In this document: piece by piece, positions 16,004-26,315 of the stretch
How positions within the stretch are numbered: the first letter of the stretch is position 1
Layout of the letters: every line of letters starts with the position of its first letter
NCBI GenBank assembly: GCA_929200535.1
Contig: CAKMZV010000019.1
Span: forward strand, 1-44,893
Source of the DNA: an uncultured Gammaproteobacteria bacterium
GTDB lineage: Bacteria > Pseudomonadota > Gammaproteobacteria > CAKMZV01
Reading direction: 5' to 3'
DNA length: 44,893 bases
Translations under genes and position numbers: made by a program
The notes under the pieces: model-generated
What the model saw: only the letters and a program-made list of their open reading frames with translations
Told to the model about the DNA's origin: nothing
Database searches by the model: none

Positions 16004-16783
16004 ATGAAAATCAGTTCTATCCCTGCTGGGTTTGACACTGGAATGAATAACCTAATGTGGGTTATTAACTCAATCAATGATCATTCTGTAACGATTATTG
16101 ATCCTGGTTATACTAAACCTGTTCTTGAATATCTCGAAGCTAACGCACTCACCGTCAAAAATATTCTAATCACGCACCATCATTTTGACCACACGGATGG
16201 AGTAGAGGCTTTGCTGGAGATTGATTCCTCAATACCCGTCTATGGTCCCGAAAATTCCCCTTTTAAACTTATCACTCACCCTCTAACAGAAGACGATACG
16301 ATTTTCCTCGAAAATATCAACGCTACTTTTAAGGTGATTGAGGTTCCCGGGCACACGATGGATCATATCAGCTTTTATTGCGAAGAGCATAATATTTGCT
16401 TTGTCGGTGATACCGTATTTGGGGCTGGGGCTGGAGCTTTATTTGAAGGAACAGCTGATATTTTTTGGAGCTCTATACAAAAGATAATAAACTTACCTCC
16501 ACAAACGAGTCTTTATTATGGACACGATTACACGCTTGAAAATCTCACCTTTGCATGTACTATTGAAAAACAAAATAATGCAATCAAACAACGCATTCAA
16601 CACTGCAAAAAAATTCGTCAAAATAAAGATTTTAATGGCTATAGTACGGTGGAATTAGAATGTCAAACAAACCCCTTTTGGCGTTGCCATATTGAGGAAG
16701 TGAAAATGAGTTGCGAACAGTACGCTGGCAAAGCACTAAACTCAACTTTAGAAGTTTTTACTGTTATTAGGGGATGGAGATAA
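16004..16783 (+). CDS. gloB: Hydroxyacylglutathione hydrolase (glyoxalase II)
   Basis: Glyoxalase II hydrolyses S-lactoylglutathione to lactate and glutathione, the last step in methylglyoxal removal. The 259-residue protein has the metallo-beta-lactamase metal site THHHFDHTDG (H58, H60, D62, H63), VPGHTMDHISFY, the metal-bridging Asp in CFVGDTVFGAGAG, and YYGHDYTLENLTFA, with substrate-binding residues near the C-terminus (NPFWR). All metal ligands are present. Its stop lies two bases before the preferred start of mltD, and gloB and mltD are also neighbours in enterobacteria. Confidence 0.94.
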   Translation: MKISSIPAGFDTGMNNLMWVINSINDHSVTIIDPGYTKPVLEYLEANALTVKNILITHHHFDHTDGVEALLEIDSSIPVYGPENSPFKLITHPLTEDDTIFLENINATFKVIEVPGHTMDHISFYCEEHNICFVGDTVFGAGAGALFEGTADIFWSSIQKIINLPPQTSLYYGHDYTLENLTFACTIEKQNNAIKQRIQHCKKIRQNKDFNGYSTVELECQTNPFWRCHIEEVKMSCEQYAGKALNSTLEVFTVIRGWR

Positions 16784-16785
16784 GA

Positions 16786-18087
16786 ATGCTTCGTAGAACG
16801 CTTGTTATTTTTTCCACGCAAACTCTATCAGCATTTGTGTTGTTATCTATCTTTGCTGTTTTAACTGCATGCTCAAATAGTTCAACAATAAAAACTTCCC
16901 AACAAACCAAATTAAACAAACAAACAATAAACTCCATCTCTACAGAAAGTTTGCTTCAAGAAAAAACACTCAAAGAAAATAAATTCACCTCTCAAAAAGT
17001 CAAAGCAAACCTTCCTCCAGTAACTTTATTTGATGAGCGAGTTGATGTTCATTTCCTAAAATTTTCTAAACCAAAAGACACCTCCCGAAAAAATAATAAA
17101 GTTTCAACCGACGAAAAGGCAAACTTATGGGAAAAAATTGCAACTGAACTGACACTCTATAAAGAAAATTCCCATAAACCCTTAGTTAATCATTTTATTA
17201 GAAAGTATGCCGATAGACCGAAACTTTTGAAAGTTATGGCAAGTAATGCCGTCCCTTATTTGCCTTTTATCTATGAGGAAATTAAAAAACGCAATATGCC
17301 AATGGAGCTGGCGTTATTGCCTTTTGTTGAGAGTGGTTTTTTTGCCAAGGCGGTTTCACATAAAAACGCTGCTGGTCTGTGGCAATTCACAAGAAGCACA
17401 GGGAAATATTACGGACTAAAACAAAATTGGTGGTACGATGAGCGTCTTGATATTTATACCTCTACTCGTGCCGCATTAAACTTCTTACAAGATTTACACT
17501 TTAAATACAAGGATTGGTTTCTCGTTCTTTCTGCGTATAACTATGGAAGTGGGAATCTTAATCAAGCCATGAAAAAAGCCCAAAGAAAAAATATACCTAT
17601 AGACTATTGGACACTTGAGTTACCTAAAGAAACACGCCATTATATCCCTAAATTACTCGCCTATAGCCACCTTATTGCTAATACCAAAAGTTATGATTTA
17701 AACATAAAACCAATATACGAGAAAAAACCGCTGATAACAGTTAAAATGTCAGATGCCGTACCGCTTTCAATCTTGGCAAAAGCCTCTGGAATATCCCTCA
17801 AAAAATTTAAAAAACTCAACCCAGGGTTTCGCCGATGGGCACCAAAACCCAAAGCTAAGTACTCCATACTACTTCCACAAAGCCAGCATCAACATTTCAA
17901 TAAAAAAATTAAAAAACTCCTGAATGCAAATAAAATCACTTGGGGCTCTCATCGCGTAAAACGCGGAGATACTTTATACGATCTTGCCATCTTCTACGGA
18001 GTAAAAATCAAAGCCCTTATCAGTGCCAACAAGATTCGCAAAAACGGGATTATCCGCCCAGGGGATAGATTGGTTATACCAAGATAG
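16786..18087 (+). CDS. mltD: Membrane-bound lytic murein transglycosylase D, lipoprotein
   Basis: MltD cuts the glycan chains of peptidoglycan, leaving 1,6-anhydro ends. From the ATG at 16786 (an in-frame ATG at 16774 overlaps gloB) the 433-residue product begins with a lipoprotein signal, MLRRTLVIFS to LTAC, with the lipidated Cys at residue 29. The lytic transglycosylase domain contains the catalytic Glu in LPFVESGFFAKAVS (about residue 182), AAGLWQFTRSTGKYYGL and LSAYNYGSGNL. Two LysM-type modules follow: a diverged one (VPLSILAKASGISLKKFKKL) and a clear C-terminal one (HRVKRGDTLYDLAIFYGVKI). The protein should sit on the outer membrane facing the periplasm. It may be co-transcribed with gloB. 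Confidence 0.92.
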   Translation: MLRRTLVIFSTQTLSAFVLLSIFAVLTACSNSSTIKTSQQTKLNKQTINSISTESLLQEKTLKENKFTSQKVKANLPPVTLFDERVDVHFLKFSKPKDTSRKNNKVSTDEKANLWEKIATELTLYKENSHKPLVNHFIRKYADRPKLLKVMASNAVPYLPFIYEEIKKRNMPMELALLPFVESGFFAKAVSHKNAAGLWQFTRSTGKYYGLKQNWWYDERLDIYTSTRAALNFLQDLHFKYKDWFLVLSAYNYGSGNLNQAMKKAQRKNIPIDYWTLELPKETRHYIPKLLAYSHLIANTKSYDLNIKPIYEKKPLITVKMSDAVPLSILAKASGISLKKFKKLNPGFRRWAPKPKAKYSILLPQSQHQHFNKKIKKLLNANKITWGSHRVKRGDTLYDLAIFYGVKIKALISANKIRKNGIIRPGDRLVIPR

Positions 18088-18134
18088 CACCCGAAAAATC
18101 ATTTAAAAATATCTCTCTCAGATTTTTTATATTG

Positions 18135-18163
18135 GTGCTTTTTAGGCGGTTTTGGAGTATAAT
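18135..18163 (+). promoter_or_regulatory. Candidate promoter of rpsO-pnp
   Basis: TATAAT at 18158-18163 lies 101 bases before the rpsO start in a 176-base gap. The hexamer 17 bases upstream (GTGCTT) is a poor -35. The rest of the gap shows a GGTCGATTACAG-like inverted stretch near 18205-18215 but nothing I can name; a leader with translational feedback, as known for S15, is possible. Confidence 0.35.
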
Positions 18164-18263
18164 TTCATTCTTATTGCGTTAGAAAAAATATTCTAAAATT
18201 ATGTTTCTGTAATCGACCACGGTGCATAATGCTATTTTTTAGGTCGTTATCATACATATAAAT

Positions 18264-18533
18264 ATGTCGTTATCTGTCGAACAAAAGGCTTCCATTACAG
18301 CAGAATACGCTACCCATGAAGGGGATACGGGTTCTCCTGAAGTACAAGTTGCTTTATTAAGTGCCAGCATTAAACATCTTACTAAGCATTTTGAAATTCA
18401 TAAGAAAGATCATCATTCAAGACAAGGTCTGTTACGACAAGTCAGCCGTCGTAGAAAATTACTGAAGTACTTGCAGAAAAAAGACCCTTCTAAATATATT
18501 CAACTTATTAGCCGTTTAGAATTAAGAAAATAA
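18264..18533 (+). CDS. rpsO: Small ribosomal subunit protein uS15
   Basis: S15 binds 16S rRNA early in assembly of the small subunit. The 89-residue protein has the exact family length and signature: [52 protein letters not shown] and the ending SRLELRK. It comes before pnp, the usual gammaproteobacterial order. There is no clear Shine-Dalgarno site before the ATG. In Escherichia coli S15 represses its own translation by binding its leader; the leader here is AT-rich and I could not confirm a comparable pseudoknot. Confidence 0.97.
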   Translation: MSLSVEQKASITAEYATHEGDTGSPEVQVALLSASIKHLTKHFEIHKKDHHSRQGLLRQVSRRRKLLKYLQKKDPSKYIQLISRLELRK

Positions 18534-18599
18534 GCGATAAACTCCTCTTACATTCTAAAGCCATCAGTGTATCCCGCTCATAAAGTTCACACTCTTTTC

Positions 18600-18637
18600 A
18601 AAGAGAGATGTACAAACACTTATGTCTCTCTTTTTCA
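18600..18637 (+). terminator. Hairpin with T-run between rpsO and pnp
   Basis: AAAAGAGAGA (18600-18609) pairs with TCTCTCTTTT (18626-18635) around a 16-base loop and is followed by T residues. It could be a partial terminator or an RNA processing site; in E. coli the same gap holds both a terminator and an RNase III site that sets PNPase levels. The large loop lowers confidence. Confidence 0.5.
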
Positions 18638-18691
18638 GCCCTTTAAAAAATTTCAAAAGGTATTTATCATCGTTTAATCATCTAATCATTT

Positions 18692-20776
18692 ATGTTCAAT
18701 ATTAAAGAAAAAAGCTTTGCTTATGGCAAACATCAGGTTACTCTTTCAACTGGGAAAATAGCACGTCAAGCAACCGGTTCTGTTGAAGTTACTATTGGCG
18801 ATACTGTTGTATTGGTAACCGCTGTTGTTGCAAAAGAAGCGAAGCCCGATCAAAGTTTCTTTCCCCTCACTGTACACTACCAAGAAAAAACCTATGCCGC
18901 AGGTAAAATCCCTGGCAGTTTTTTCAGAAGAGAAGCTCGCCCCTCAGAAAAAGAAACCTTGCTCTCGAGATTGATTGACCGCCCAATACGCCCACTTTTC
19001 CCAAAAGGATTTCTTAATGAGGTGTTGGTGATGGCGCAGGTGATTTCCTTAGATGAAAATGTTCAGACCGAAGTTCCAGCAATGATAGGTGCCTCGGCTG
19101 CTTTGGCACTCACAGGAGCACCTTTTCAAGGGCCAATTGGTGCGGCTAAAGTTGGCTATATTAACGGAGAATTTATCCTTAACCCTTCTACCGAAGAATT
19201 TAAAAATTCCGATTTAGAGCTCTCAGTCGCTGGTACAAAAGATGCTGTACTGATGGTTGAATCTGAGGCGAATCAATTACCAGAAGATACAATGCTTGAT
19301 GCTGTTATGTTTGGTCACAAACAAATGCAAGTCGTTATTGACAATATCAACGAATTAGTTGCGGAGGCTGGAAAACCACAATGGGACTGGACGCCAGCCA
19401 GCACTAATGAAAACCTCAAACAACTGGTGAGCGATAAAGCATTGCAAGGTATTTCGGAAGCCTATCAAATCACGAACAAACAAGAACGACAACAAGCTCT
19501 ACGCTCTCTTCGCCACAAAATTTTTGATAAAATACAAGCTGAGGCTACCGAAGAAATTAAAAGTAGTGATATAGAAAGCGAGTTTGGCGCATTAGAAAAA
19601 AGCGTTGTTAGAGATAAAATCATTGCAGGAGAGGCGCGCATTGATGGACGTGATACTACAACTGTACGTCCGATTGAATGCGAAGTTGGTTTATATCCTA
19701 AAATTCATGGTTCAGCACTGTTTACTCGTGGCGAAACTCAAGCCTTTGTCGCAGTCACGCTTGGCACAGATCGTGATGCCCAATTGATGGATGATTTAGA
19801 AGGAAAATTTGATGAGAAGTTTTTATTCCACTATAATTTCCCTCCCTACTCAGTTGGTGAATGTGGTCGTGTTATGGGACCTGGCAGGCGCGAAATTGGA
19901 CATGGAAAATTAGCCAAACGTGGCATTCAAGCGGTAACCCCTTCAGCGGAAGAATTTCCTTATGTGATTCGTGTTGTCTCTGAAATCACAGAATCCAACG
20001 GTTCAAGTTCAATGGCTTCAGTCTGTGGTTCATCACTTGCTATGATGGATGCAGGTATTCCACTCTCTAATCCTGTTTCAGGTATTGCGATGGGATTGAT
20101 TAAAGAAGGTGATAAATACGTTGTCCTCTCTGATATTCTTGGCGATGAAGATCATCTTGGCGATATGGATTTTAAAGTTGCCGGAACAGAGCAAGGCATT
20201 ACTGCACTGCAAATGGACATTAAAATCCAAGGTATCACAGAAGAAATTATGCAACAAGCCTTAAAACAAGCCAGCGATGGACGAAAACACATACTGGGCG
20301 AAATGGCAAAAGCTCTTTCAGCACCCAAGTCAGACTTATCTCCTTATGCACCGCGTATGACAAGCATCACAGTGGCAACTGATAAAATTGGCGATGTTAT
20401 CGGTAAAGGTGGTTCTACTATCCGCTCTATTCAGGAAGAAACAGGGGCAGTCGTTGATATTAATGACGATGGTGTAATTACTGTTTCAACGAATAACCAA
20501 GAAGCCGCTGATAAAGCCATTGCTATTATTGAAAGCCTTACCAAAGATATTGAAGCAGATGAAATTTATGAAGGTAAAGTCATAAAAATTGTCGATTTTG
20601 GTGCTTTTGTTTCCTTAACTCCTGGCAAAGATGGCTTACTTCATATTTCAGAAATTGATAATTCAAGAGTACAAAATGTGGAAGACTTTATCAAAGAAGG
20701 CGATACCATAAAAGTTAAAGTCATCAGTATTGACCGTCAAGGAAAAATACGCCTCTCTCGCAAAGCATTACTCTAA
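18692..20776 (+). CDS. pnp: Polynucleotide phosphorylase
   Basis: PNPase degrades RNA from the 3' end with phosphate, in the cytosol and in the RNA degradosome. The 694-residue protein has two RNase PH domains ([20 protein letters not shown] and [20 protein letters not shown] in the first; [29 protein letters not shown] and [13 protein letters not shown] in the second), the catalytic Asp near [20 protein letters not shown], then a KH domain ([20 protein letters not shown], about 560-585) and an S1 domain ([17 protein letters not shown] to the end). All domains are intact. The start has no strong ribosome site. It follows rpsO by 158 bases. Confidence 0.97.
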   Translation: MFNIKEKSFAYGKHQVTLSTGKIARQATGSVEVTIGDTVVLVTAVVAKEAKPDQSFFPLTVHYQEKTYAAGKIPGSFFRREARPSEKETLLSRLIDRPIRPLFPKGFLNEVLVMAQVISLDENVQTEVPAMIGASAALALTGAPFQGPIGAAKVGYINGEFILNPSTEEFKNSDLELSVAGTKDAVLMVESEANQLPEDTMLDAVMFGHKQMQVVIDNINELVAEAGKPQWDWTPASTNENLKQLVSDKALQGISEAYQITNKQERQQALRSLRHKIFDKIQAEATEEIKSSDIESEFGALEKSVVRDKIIAGEARIDGRDTTTVRPIECEVGLYPKIHGSALFTRGETQAFVAVTLGTDRDAQLMDDLEGKFDEKFLFHYNFPPYSVGECGRVMGPGRREIGHGKLAKRGIQAVTPSAEEFPYVIRVVSEITESNGSSSMASVCGSSLAMMDAGIPLSNPVSGIAMGLIKEGDKYVVLSDILGDEDHLGDMDFKVAGTEQGITALQMDIKIQGITEEIMQQALKQASDGRKHILGEMAKALSAPKSDLSPYAPRMTSITVATDKIGDVIGKGGSTIRSIQEETGAVVDINDDGVITVSTNNQEAADKAIAIIESLTKDIEADEIYEGKVIKIVDFGAFVSLTPGKDGLLHISEIDNSRVQNVEDFIKEGDTIKVKVISIDRQGKIRLSRKALL

Positions 20777-20818
20777 TGACTAAAAGGGGAAAAGGAAATT
20801 CAAATAGACAAATGATTT

Positions 20819-21616
20819 ATGATATACCCCTCCTTTGACCCCATTGCTCTTAGTATAGGACCAGTTGATATTGGCTGGTATGGTCTAATGTATCTATTTG
20901 GATTCGCTGGTGGTTGGTTGATGGGTCGCCAACAATGCAAGCGAAAACATAGCCAATGGACTACCTTAATGGTTGATGATATTGTTTTTTATATTGCACT
21001 TGGGGTTATTCTTGGTGGAAGATTAGGGTATGTCCTTTTCTATAATTTAGATTATTATGCTCAAAATCCCCTCGCTATATTTCAAATATGGCAAGGTGGG
21101 ATGGCTTTCCATGGTGGATTAGTTGGAGTGATTGTGGCAATGGGGTTATTTGCCAGAAAGTATAAAGTCTCTATTTTTACCATCAGTGATTTTGTTGCTC
21201 CTTGTGTCGCACCTGGGCTTGGATTTGGTCGCATTGGAAATTTTATTAATTCTGAATTATGGGGCAAAGTTACAGACTCTCCATTTGGAATGACTATGGT
21301 AGACCCTGTTCTTGGTAGTGTCAAACGCTACCCCACCCAACTCTTAGAAAGCCTATTAGAAGGTTTATTTATCGGGGTTATTTTATGGATAGTTGGGAAA
21401 AAACCCACCCCACCAATGTTTATTTCCGGTTTATTCCTATTACTATACGGTCTATTTCGTAGTTTTGTCGAACTATTTAGGCTACCCGATGCACATATTG
21501 GATATCTCTTGGGTGATTGGCTGACTATGGGACATATTCTAAGTTTCCCTATGGTTGCTATCGGGCTTATTATGATTACCCTATCTCAAAAAAATAAGAA
21601 AAAATTAGCTCAATAA
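20819..21616 (+). CDS. lgt: Prolipoprotein diacylglyceryl transferase
   Basis: Lgt adds diacylglycerol from phosphatidylglycerol to the lipobox cysteine of prolipoproteins, the first step of lipoprotein maturation. The 265-residue inner-membrane protein has about seven spans and the key motifs [35 protein letters not shown] and the Lgt signature [17 protein letters not shown]. It would act on the lipoproteins MltD and the predicted metallopeptidase encoded in this window. It starts 42 bases after pnp and is followed after 7 bases by thyA, the common gammaproteobacterial arrangement. Confidence 0.96.
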   Translation: MIYPSFDPIALSIGPVDIGWYGLMYLFGFAGGWLMGRQQCKRKHSQWTTLMVDDIVFYIALGVILGGRLGYVLFYNLDYYAQNPLAIFQIWQGGMAFHGGLVGVIVAMGLFARKYKVSIFTISDFVAPCVAPGLGFGRIGNFINSELWGKVTDSPFGMTMVDPVLGSVKRYPTQLLESLLEGLFIGVILWIVGKKPTPPMFISGLFLLLYGLFRSFVELFRLPDAHIGYLLGDWLTMGHILSFPMVAIGLIMITLSQKNKKKLAQ

Positions 21617-21623
21617 TTTTTCA

Positions 21624-22418
21624 ATGCAACAATATTTAGACCTCTTACAAACTGTATTAGAAAAAGGTCAAAGCAAAGAAGACCGAACAAATACCGGCAC
21701 GCTAAGCCTCTTTGGCGTACAAAAAAGGTTTGATTTATCACAATCATTTCCCTGCCTTACCACAAAAAAAATTCACCTTAAATCCGTCATCTACGAATTA
21801 CTATGGATGCTCAAAGGAGATAGTAATATTCGCTACCTTCAAGAAAATGGTGTTTCTATTTGGAATGAATGGGCTGATCAAAATGGTGATTTAGGACCTA
21901 TTTATGGCAAACAGTGGCGCAGTTGGGATACTGGCGATAATTCTCCAGTAGATCAAATTCAACAACTTATTGATGAGATAAAAAACAACCCTGATTCACG
22001 TCGTCTTATTGTTTCCGCTTGGAATCCTTCACAACTTAATCAAATGGCACTCCCCCCTTGCCATTTACTATTCCAATTTTATGTCGAAAATAACAAACTT
22101 AGTTGCCAACTATACCAACGATCCGCTGATATTTTTCTCGGCGTTCCTTTTAATATCGCAAGCTATTCCCTGCTAACGTGTATGATAGCCCAAGTATGTG
22201 GTTTAACCCCAGCTGAATTTATCTGGACAGGAGGTGATGTACATCTATATAAAAATCATATTGAACAAGCCAAAACCCAATTATCTCGCACTCCAACCAC
22301 CCTGCCCACGCTAAAACTTAATCCAAATATTGATGATTTATTTTCCTTTACTTACGAGGATATAAAACTCATTGACTATCACCCTCAACCCCATATTCCA
22401 GCCTCTGTTGCGGTTTAA
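21624..22418 (+). CDS. thyA: Thymidylate synthase
   Basis: ThyA methylates dUMP to dTMP with 5,10-methylenetetrahydrofolate, producing dihydrofolate. The 264-residue length equals the E. coli enzyme. Motifs include [20 protein letters not shown] near the start, [22 protein letters not shown], the nucleophile in [13 protein letters not shown] (C146), [29 protein letters not shown] and the C-terminal IPASVAV. It lies between lgt (7 bases) and folA, whose enzyme recycles the dihydrofolate it makes, so the pair form a metabolic unit. Confidence 0.97.
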   Translation: MQQYLDLLQTVLEKGQSKEDRTNTGTLSLFGVQKRFDLSQSFPCLTTKKIHLKSVIYELLWMLKGDSNIRYLQENGVSIWNEWADQNGDLGPIYGKQWRSWDTGDNSPVDQIQQLIDEIKNNPDSRRLIVSAWNPSQLNQMALPPCHLLFQFYVENNKLSCQLYQRSADIFLGVPFNIASYSLLTCMIAQVCGLTPAEFIWTGGDVHLYKNHIEQAKTQLSRTPTTLPTLKLNPNIDDLFSFTYEDIKLIDYHPQPHIPASVAV

Positions 22419-22441
22419 GAAAAACGGATCATCATTTGCTA

Positions 22442-22942
22442 ATGCCAACAACACCGACTATTTCTCTTATTGTTGCCTTAGCCAATAACCGCGCTATTGG
22501 AAAAAATAATCAGTTACTTTGGCATCTACCTAAAGATTTTGCTTTTTTTAAAAAGCATACACAAAATAAAACCATTATTATGGGGAAAAACACTTGGCTA
22601 TCGCTTCCAATCAAACCGCTCCCCAATAGACATAACATTATCCTTTCCCGCTCTCTATCTGCTGAACAATACGACAATACAACCTACTGCCAATCTATCA
22701 ATGAAATTCCTTGGGATAAAAAAGGCGAGAATATGATTATCGGCGGAGCATCATTGTACCAGCATTTTCTCCCACACTGCTCTACCCTCTACCTCACGTA
22801 TGTTAATGCCACCCCTGAAGCCGACACATTTTTTCCCAAAGTTGATTTAACCAATTGGAACTTAACGTTTACCGAAAAACATCCCGTTGACGAAAAACAT
22901 CAATTTGATTTTAGCTGTAATATATACAAAAAAAAGGAGTAA
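22442..22942 (+). CDS. folA: Dihydrofolate reductase
   Basis: FolA reduces dihydrofolate to tetrahydrofolate with NADPH. From the ATG at 22442 (a TTG two codons earlier is possible) it has 166 residues: SLIVALANNRAIGKNNQLLW, the active-site acid in HLPKDFAFFK (D32), IIMGKNTWLSLPIKPLPNRH, and MIIGGASLYQHFLP for NADPH binding. The final codons, KKKE and the stop, contain AAGGAG, which acts as the ribosome site of purF five bases later. It is coupled to thyA in function and position. Confidence 0.94.
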   Translation: MPTTPTISLIVALANNRAIGKNNQLLWHLPKDFAFFKKHTQNKTIIMGKNTWLSLPIKPLPNRHNIILSRSLSAEQYDNTTYCQSINEIPWDKKGENMIIGGASLYQHFLPHCSTLYLTYVNATPEADTFFPKVDLTNWNLTFTEKHPVDEKHQFDFSCNIYKKKE

Positions 22943-22947
22943 AACTT

Positions 22948-24414
22948 ATGTGTGGCGTTGTTGGCGTACTTTCAAAAATCAGACCAGTTAATCAACTTAT
23001 TTTTGATGGATTAACCCTCCTCCAACATCGTGGACAAGATGCCACTGGCATTGCTACCTTAGATAAAAGTGAACTAAAAATTCGCAAGGGAAATGGGTAT
23101 GTGCGTGAGGTGTATCGCACCCGACATATGAATTATCTTAGTGGAAACATTGGCATTGGACACGTACGCTATCCCACTGCCGGGTGCTACACCAAAGCAG
23201 AGGCTCAACCACTCTATGTCAATTCACCATACGGCATTGCCCTATCCCATAATGGTAATCTCATCAATTCCGTTCAACTTGCAACTGAACTTGCTGCCAA
23301 AGATAAAAGACATATTAATACCCGTTCGGACTCGGAAGTTCTTCTCAACGTATTCGCTGATGAGCTCTATACTCATGGAGATCTAAGCCTCAAACCAGAT
23401 GCCTTATTTAAAGCAATTGAAGGCGTTAATAAACGCACTAAGGGTGCTTATGCTACCGTAGGGCTAATCGTTGGATATGGGATTATTGCTTTTCGTGACC
23501 CCTATGGTTTACGTCCGCTTGTACTTGGTAAACGTCAATACAAAGGGGAAACCGAATGGGCAGTCGCCTCAGAAAGCATTGCCCTCACCACTCAAGATTT
23601 TGAAATTGAGCGTGATGTATTGCCAGGAGAAGCGGTTTATATTGATTTACAAGGTCAGTTACACTCAAAAATTTGCACCGAAATCAAATGTTACCGCCCC
23701 TGTATTTTTGAATATGTTTATTTTTCTCGTCCAGATTCCATTGTGGATGGGCTTTCAGTCCATCAAGCACGCAAAAATATGGGAACTTTTTTAGCAAAAA
23801 AAATCAAACGAGAAATGTCACTCAATGAGATTGATGTGATTATGCCAATTCCTGATACCAGCCGAACCAGTGCCTTAGAAATGGCAAAAGTGTTAGATAT
23901 TGATTTTTCTGAAGGTCTAATAAAAAACCGCTATATCGGCAGAACCTTTATTATGCCTGGACAAACCACACGGAAAAAGTCAGTGAAGCACAAACTCAAT
24001 CCAGTCATCTCTGAGTTTAAGGGAAAAAATGTGATGCTGGTCGATGACTCAATCGTACGTGGAACAACCTCCAAAGAAATTGTATCCTTAGCTCGAAATG
24101 CCGGCGCAAATAAGGTTTATATTGCCTGTGCCTCACCACCTGTGCTATTCCCCTATGTTTATGGCATTGATATGCCAAATCAAGAAGAGCTTATTGCTCA
24201 TCAACTGCAAACTCCTGAAAAAATCGCCCAAGGAATCGGAGCGGATAAAATAATCTACCAAGACCTTCCAGATTTAATTCAGGCTGTAAAATCTTCAGGA
24301 GAAAATCCCTCTGTTACTGATTTTGACACTTCTTGTTTTGATGGCAAATACACTACTGGAGACGTAACTAAAAGTTACTTAAAATCAATTGCTGAACGAA
24401 GTAAAGAGGCTTAA
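22948..24414 (+). CDS. purF: Amidophosphoribosyltransferase
   Basis: PurF starts purine synthesis by making phosphoribosylamine from PRPP and glutamine. After removal of Met, Cys2 of MCGVVGVL is the glutaminase nucleophile; LLQHRGQDATGIAT and GNIGIGHVRYPTAG follow. The phosphoribosyltransferase domain has the PRPP loop VMLVDDSIVRGTTSKEIV near residue 370. Length 488 is close to the usual 500. The ribosome site AAGGAG is at 22933-22938, one of the clearest in the window. The gene is last in the rpsO-purF series, followed by the convergent MFS transporter. Confidence 0.96.
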   Translation: MCGVVGVLSKIRPVNQLIFDGLTLLQHRGQDATGIATLDKSELKIRKGNGYVREVYRTRHMNYLSGNIGIGHVRYPTAGCYTKAEAQPLYVNSPYGIALSHNGNLINSVQLATELAAKDKRHINTRSDSEVLLNVFADELYTHGDLSLKPDALFKAIEGVNKRTKGAYATVGLIVGYGIIAFRDPYGLRPLVLGKRQYKGETEWAVASESIALTTQDFEIERDVLPGEAVYIDLQGQLHSKICTEIKCYRPCIFEYVYFSRPDSIVDGLSVHQARKNMGTFLAKKIKREMSLNEIDVIMPIPDTSRTSALEMAKVLDIDFSEGLIKNRYIGRTFIMPGQTTRKKSVKHKLNPVISEFKGKNVMLVDDSIVRGTTSKEIVSLARNAGANKVYIACASPPVLFPYVYGIDMPNQEELIAHQLQTPEKIAQGIGADKIIYQDLPDLIQAVKSSGENPSVTDFDTSCFDGKYTTGDVTKSYLKSIAERSKEA

Positions 24415-24468
24415 AAGGTTTTTCTTACAAGACGAGACCTTTGAGTTTACTCCGTTCGGTAGTATCAT

Positions 24469-26118
24469 CTAAATTGATACGGTTGAATCCTCAGTAATTG
24501 GAGCTGGAGTGGTAAACTGCGTAAATAATTCCTCTATCTCTTGCTTTAATGACTCTTCAGCTTTGTGCGTAAGCCCTGTCAATAAAAGACGGTTTATATT
24601 TGATTTATTCAAACTAATTAAATCCCTCAGTGCATTGGTAAAATCCAACTCTTTACCTGGGTTTATCAAAAGCATTGCCCGAATAATTGGCTTAGAAAGC
24701 CGTGGCTTAAGTAATATCAACGCCTCCAACAATTCCTCAGGGGTAAAACCTTCAAGATAGATCAGATAACTTTCTATTAAACTCTGTGTTTTTGAGGGTG
24801 ATATGGCAATGGTATTTGCTAAAGTTTTTACCGTTGTATTGTCCATTTTAGTCATTAGATAATCCGTTCTTGGATCTAAATTGACACTCATTGGACGCAA
24901 CATTTTAATAGTAATCACATAAGGTACTCTCTCTTCATCATATTCCAATGAACTACTACGCAGCACTCGATGTATCATAAAGAAGATAGCCCCAATCATT
25001 ATCACTACAAAAAACAAAAACAAACCCCAAGGGGCAATTAACTCCATAAATAACGAGCCAATAATAGGTCCCAATACCGATCCAAAGCTAAAAATAATTA
25101 GCAAAGTGCTCATTGCTGATAGTGTTTTTTCCGTATCCATTTGGTCAAACACAAATTTAACACATAAGGGGTATATACAAAAAAAACAACCACCTAATAC
25201 AGCAACAGCAACCGCAATAGTCCACCAAGGTAAATTATCATAAATAGCCCATAATATTATTAAAGAGCTAACTAAAGAAACGACACATAATATCAATAAT
25301 AAAGACCGTGCATCAAACTTATCCGATAACCAACCAATAGGGACCTGAAAGAAAATTGAACTTCCAACCGCACAAGAAATCAAAATAGCAAGCTGAAGTT
25401 TATCTAACTCCAACCAACTGCCAAACAGTGCTAACAGCGAAATTAACGCTGAAATACACAGCCCAGCCAACACAGACATTACAGCAGCACTCGGCGTATC
25501 TCTGAGCATTTCAATAATAGGTAATTTTGCTTGATTTCCAGTAAGTTGAGGCGTTTTAAAATGTGTCATCACCAACGGCACAAGCGATAAAGAAATAAAC
25601 AACGTTACCAAACTAAAAGCTCGAAAATCACCTGGTTCAAAGATTGTTGCTACAAAAGGTGCAACCAATAAACCAACGCTATACGAAAATTGATACAAAG
25701 AATAAATCGTGCCTCTTGAATGGCTTTCACTGGTCGCATTTAACCAACTTTCTAAAGTCAAATAAATAATTGCCATGGTCATACCAACCACAATACGCAT
25801 AAACAACATTGCCCACTCAGACTCAACAAAAACATGCAAACCAACAGTCGTGCTCATTACTGCACCCACGGCGGCATAACTACGAATGTGCCCCACCTGA
25901 GAAAGCATAATATGTCCATACTGACTGCCAAGGAAAATTCCCAGAGAATAACCTGCCATCACCCAACCAATCAAAGCCGTAGAAACGCCATTTACCTCAA
26001 GGTTAATGGGCAAAATAACAAAAAGAACATTATTACCAATTGAGGCAAATAAAATCGCCAGCAAAATGTTTTTAATTTGCTGGGTCATACCCAACAATCT
26101 AACTAAACCATTAAGCAT
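24469..26118 (-). CDS. MFS transporter of the YcaD-like kind with a C-terminal extension
   Basis: A 549-residue protein. The first 390 residues give about twelve membrane spans with MFS features: NNVLFVILPINLEVNGVSTA, GWVMAGYSLGIFLGSQYGHI, YLTLESWLNATSESHSRGTI, and PIGWLSDKFDARSLLLI in the central loop. The ESWLNA block and overall pattern resemble the YcaD-like branch, whose substrates are poorly known. The last 150 residues (from about SLEYDEERVP) are cytosolic and helical, with TLANTIAISPSKTQSLIESY and a run of Leu/Glu-rich helices; I do not recognise this part. It converges with purF, and its start is next to mini-element A2. Confidence 0.85.
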   Translation of the reverse strand: MLNGLVRLLGMTQQIKNILLAILFASIGNNVLFVILPINLEVNGVSTALIGWVMAGYSLGIFLGSQYGHIMLSQVGHIRSYAAVGAVMSTTVGLHVFVESEWAMLFMRIVVGMTMAIIYLTLESWLNATSESHSRGTIYSLYQFSYSVGLLVAPFVATIFEPGDFRAFSLVTLFISLSLVPLVMTHFKTPQLTGNQAKLPIIEMLRDTPSAAVMSVLAGLCISALISLLALFGSWLELDKLQLAILISCAVGSSIFFQVPIGWLSDKFDARSLLLILCVVSLVSSLIILWAIYDNLPWWTIAVAVAVLGGCFFCIYPLCVKFVFDQMDTEKTLSAMSTLLIIFSFGSVLGPIIGSLFMELIAPWGLFLFFVVIMIGAIFFMIHRVLRSSSLEYDEERVPYVITIKMLRPMSVNLDPRTDYLMTKMDNTTVKTLANTIAISPSKTQSLIESYLIYLEGFTPEELLEALILLKPRLSKPIIRAMLLINPGKELDFTNALRDLISLNKSNINRLLLTGLTHKAEESLKQEIEELFTQFTTPAPITEDSTVSI

Positions 26119-26153
26119 TCTTAATACCTGTCATATATTAAAATTTTTAACCT

Positions 26154-26312
26154 GAGACCTTTGCATAAAAGTATGGCAAAAGAAAAAAGATAAAAAATCG
26201 TTCTGATTGAGGCGTGAAATGAAGCTAATACGTCCGTCTTTGCAAATTTCACAACGAAAATCAGAGCGGTTTTTTGCTTTTTTACTTGTCATATCTTTTG
26301 TGCAAAGGGCTC
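26154..26312. mobile_element. Type A palindromic mini-element (copy A2)
   Basis: A 159-bp element with tips GAGACCTTTGCATAAAAG and CTTTTGTGCAAAGGGCTC. Inner stem GTGAAAT (26214-26220) pairs with ATTTCAC (26246-26252) around a loop containing AATACGTCCGTCTT. It sits between the start of the MFS gene and the stop of parE, both read on the minus strand. No coding capacity. Confidence 0.85.
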
Positions 26313-26315
26313 AAC

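Noticed and set aside
24434-24450. Mini-element tip GAGACCTTTGAG between purF and the MFS gene
   Set aside because: Only about ten bases match and the second tip is missing, so chance similarity cannot be excluded.
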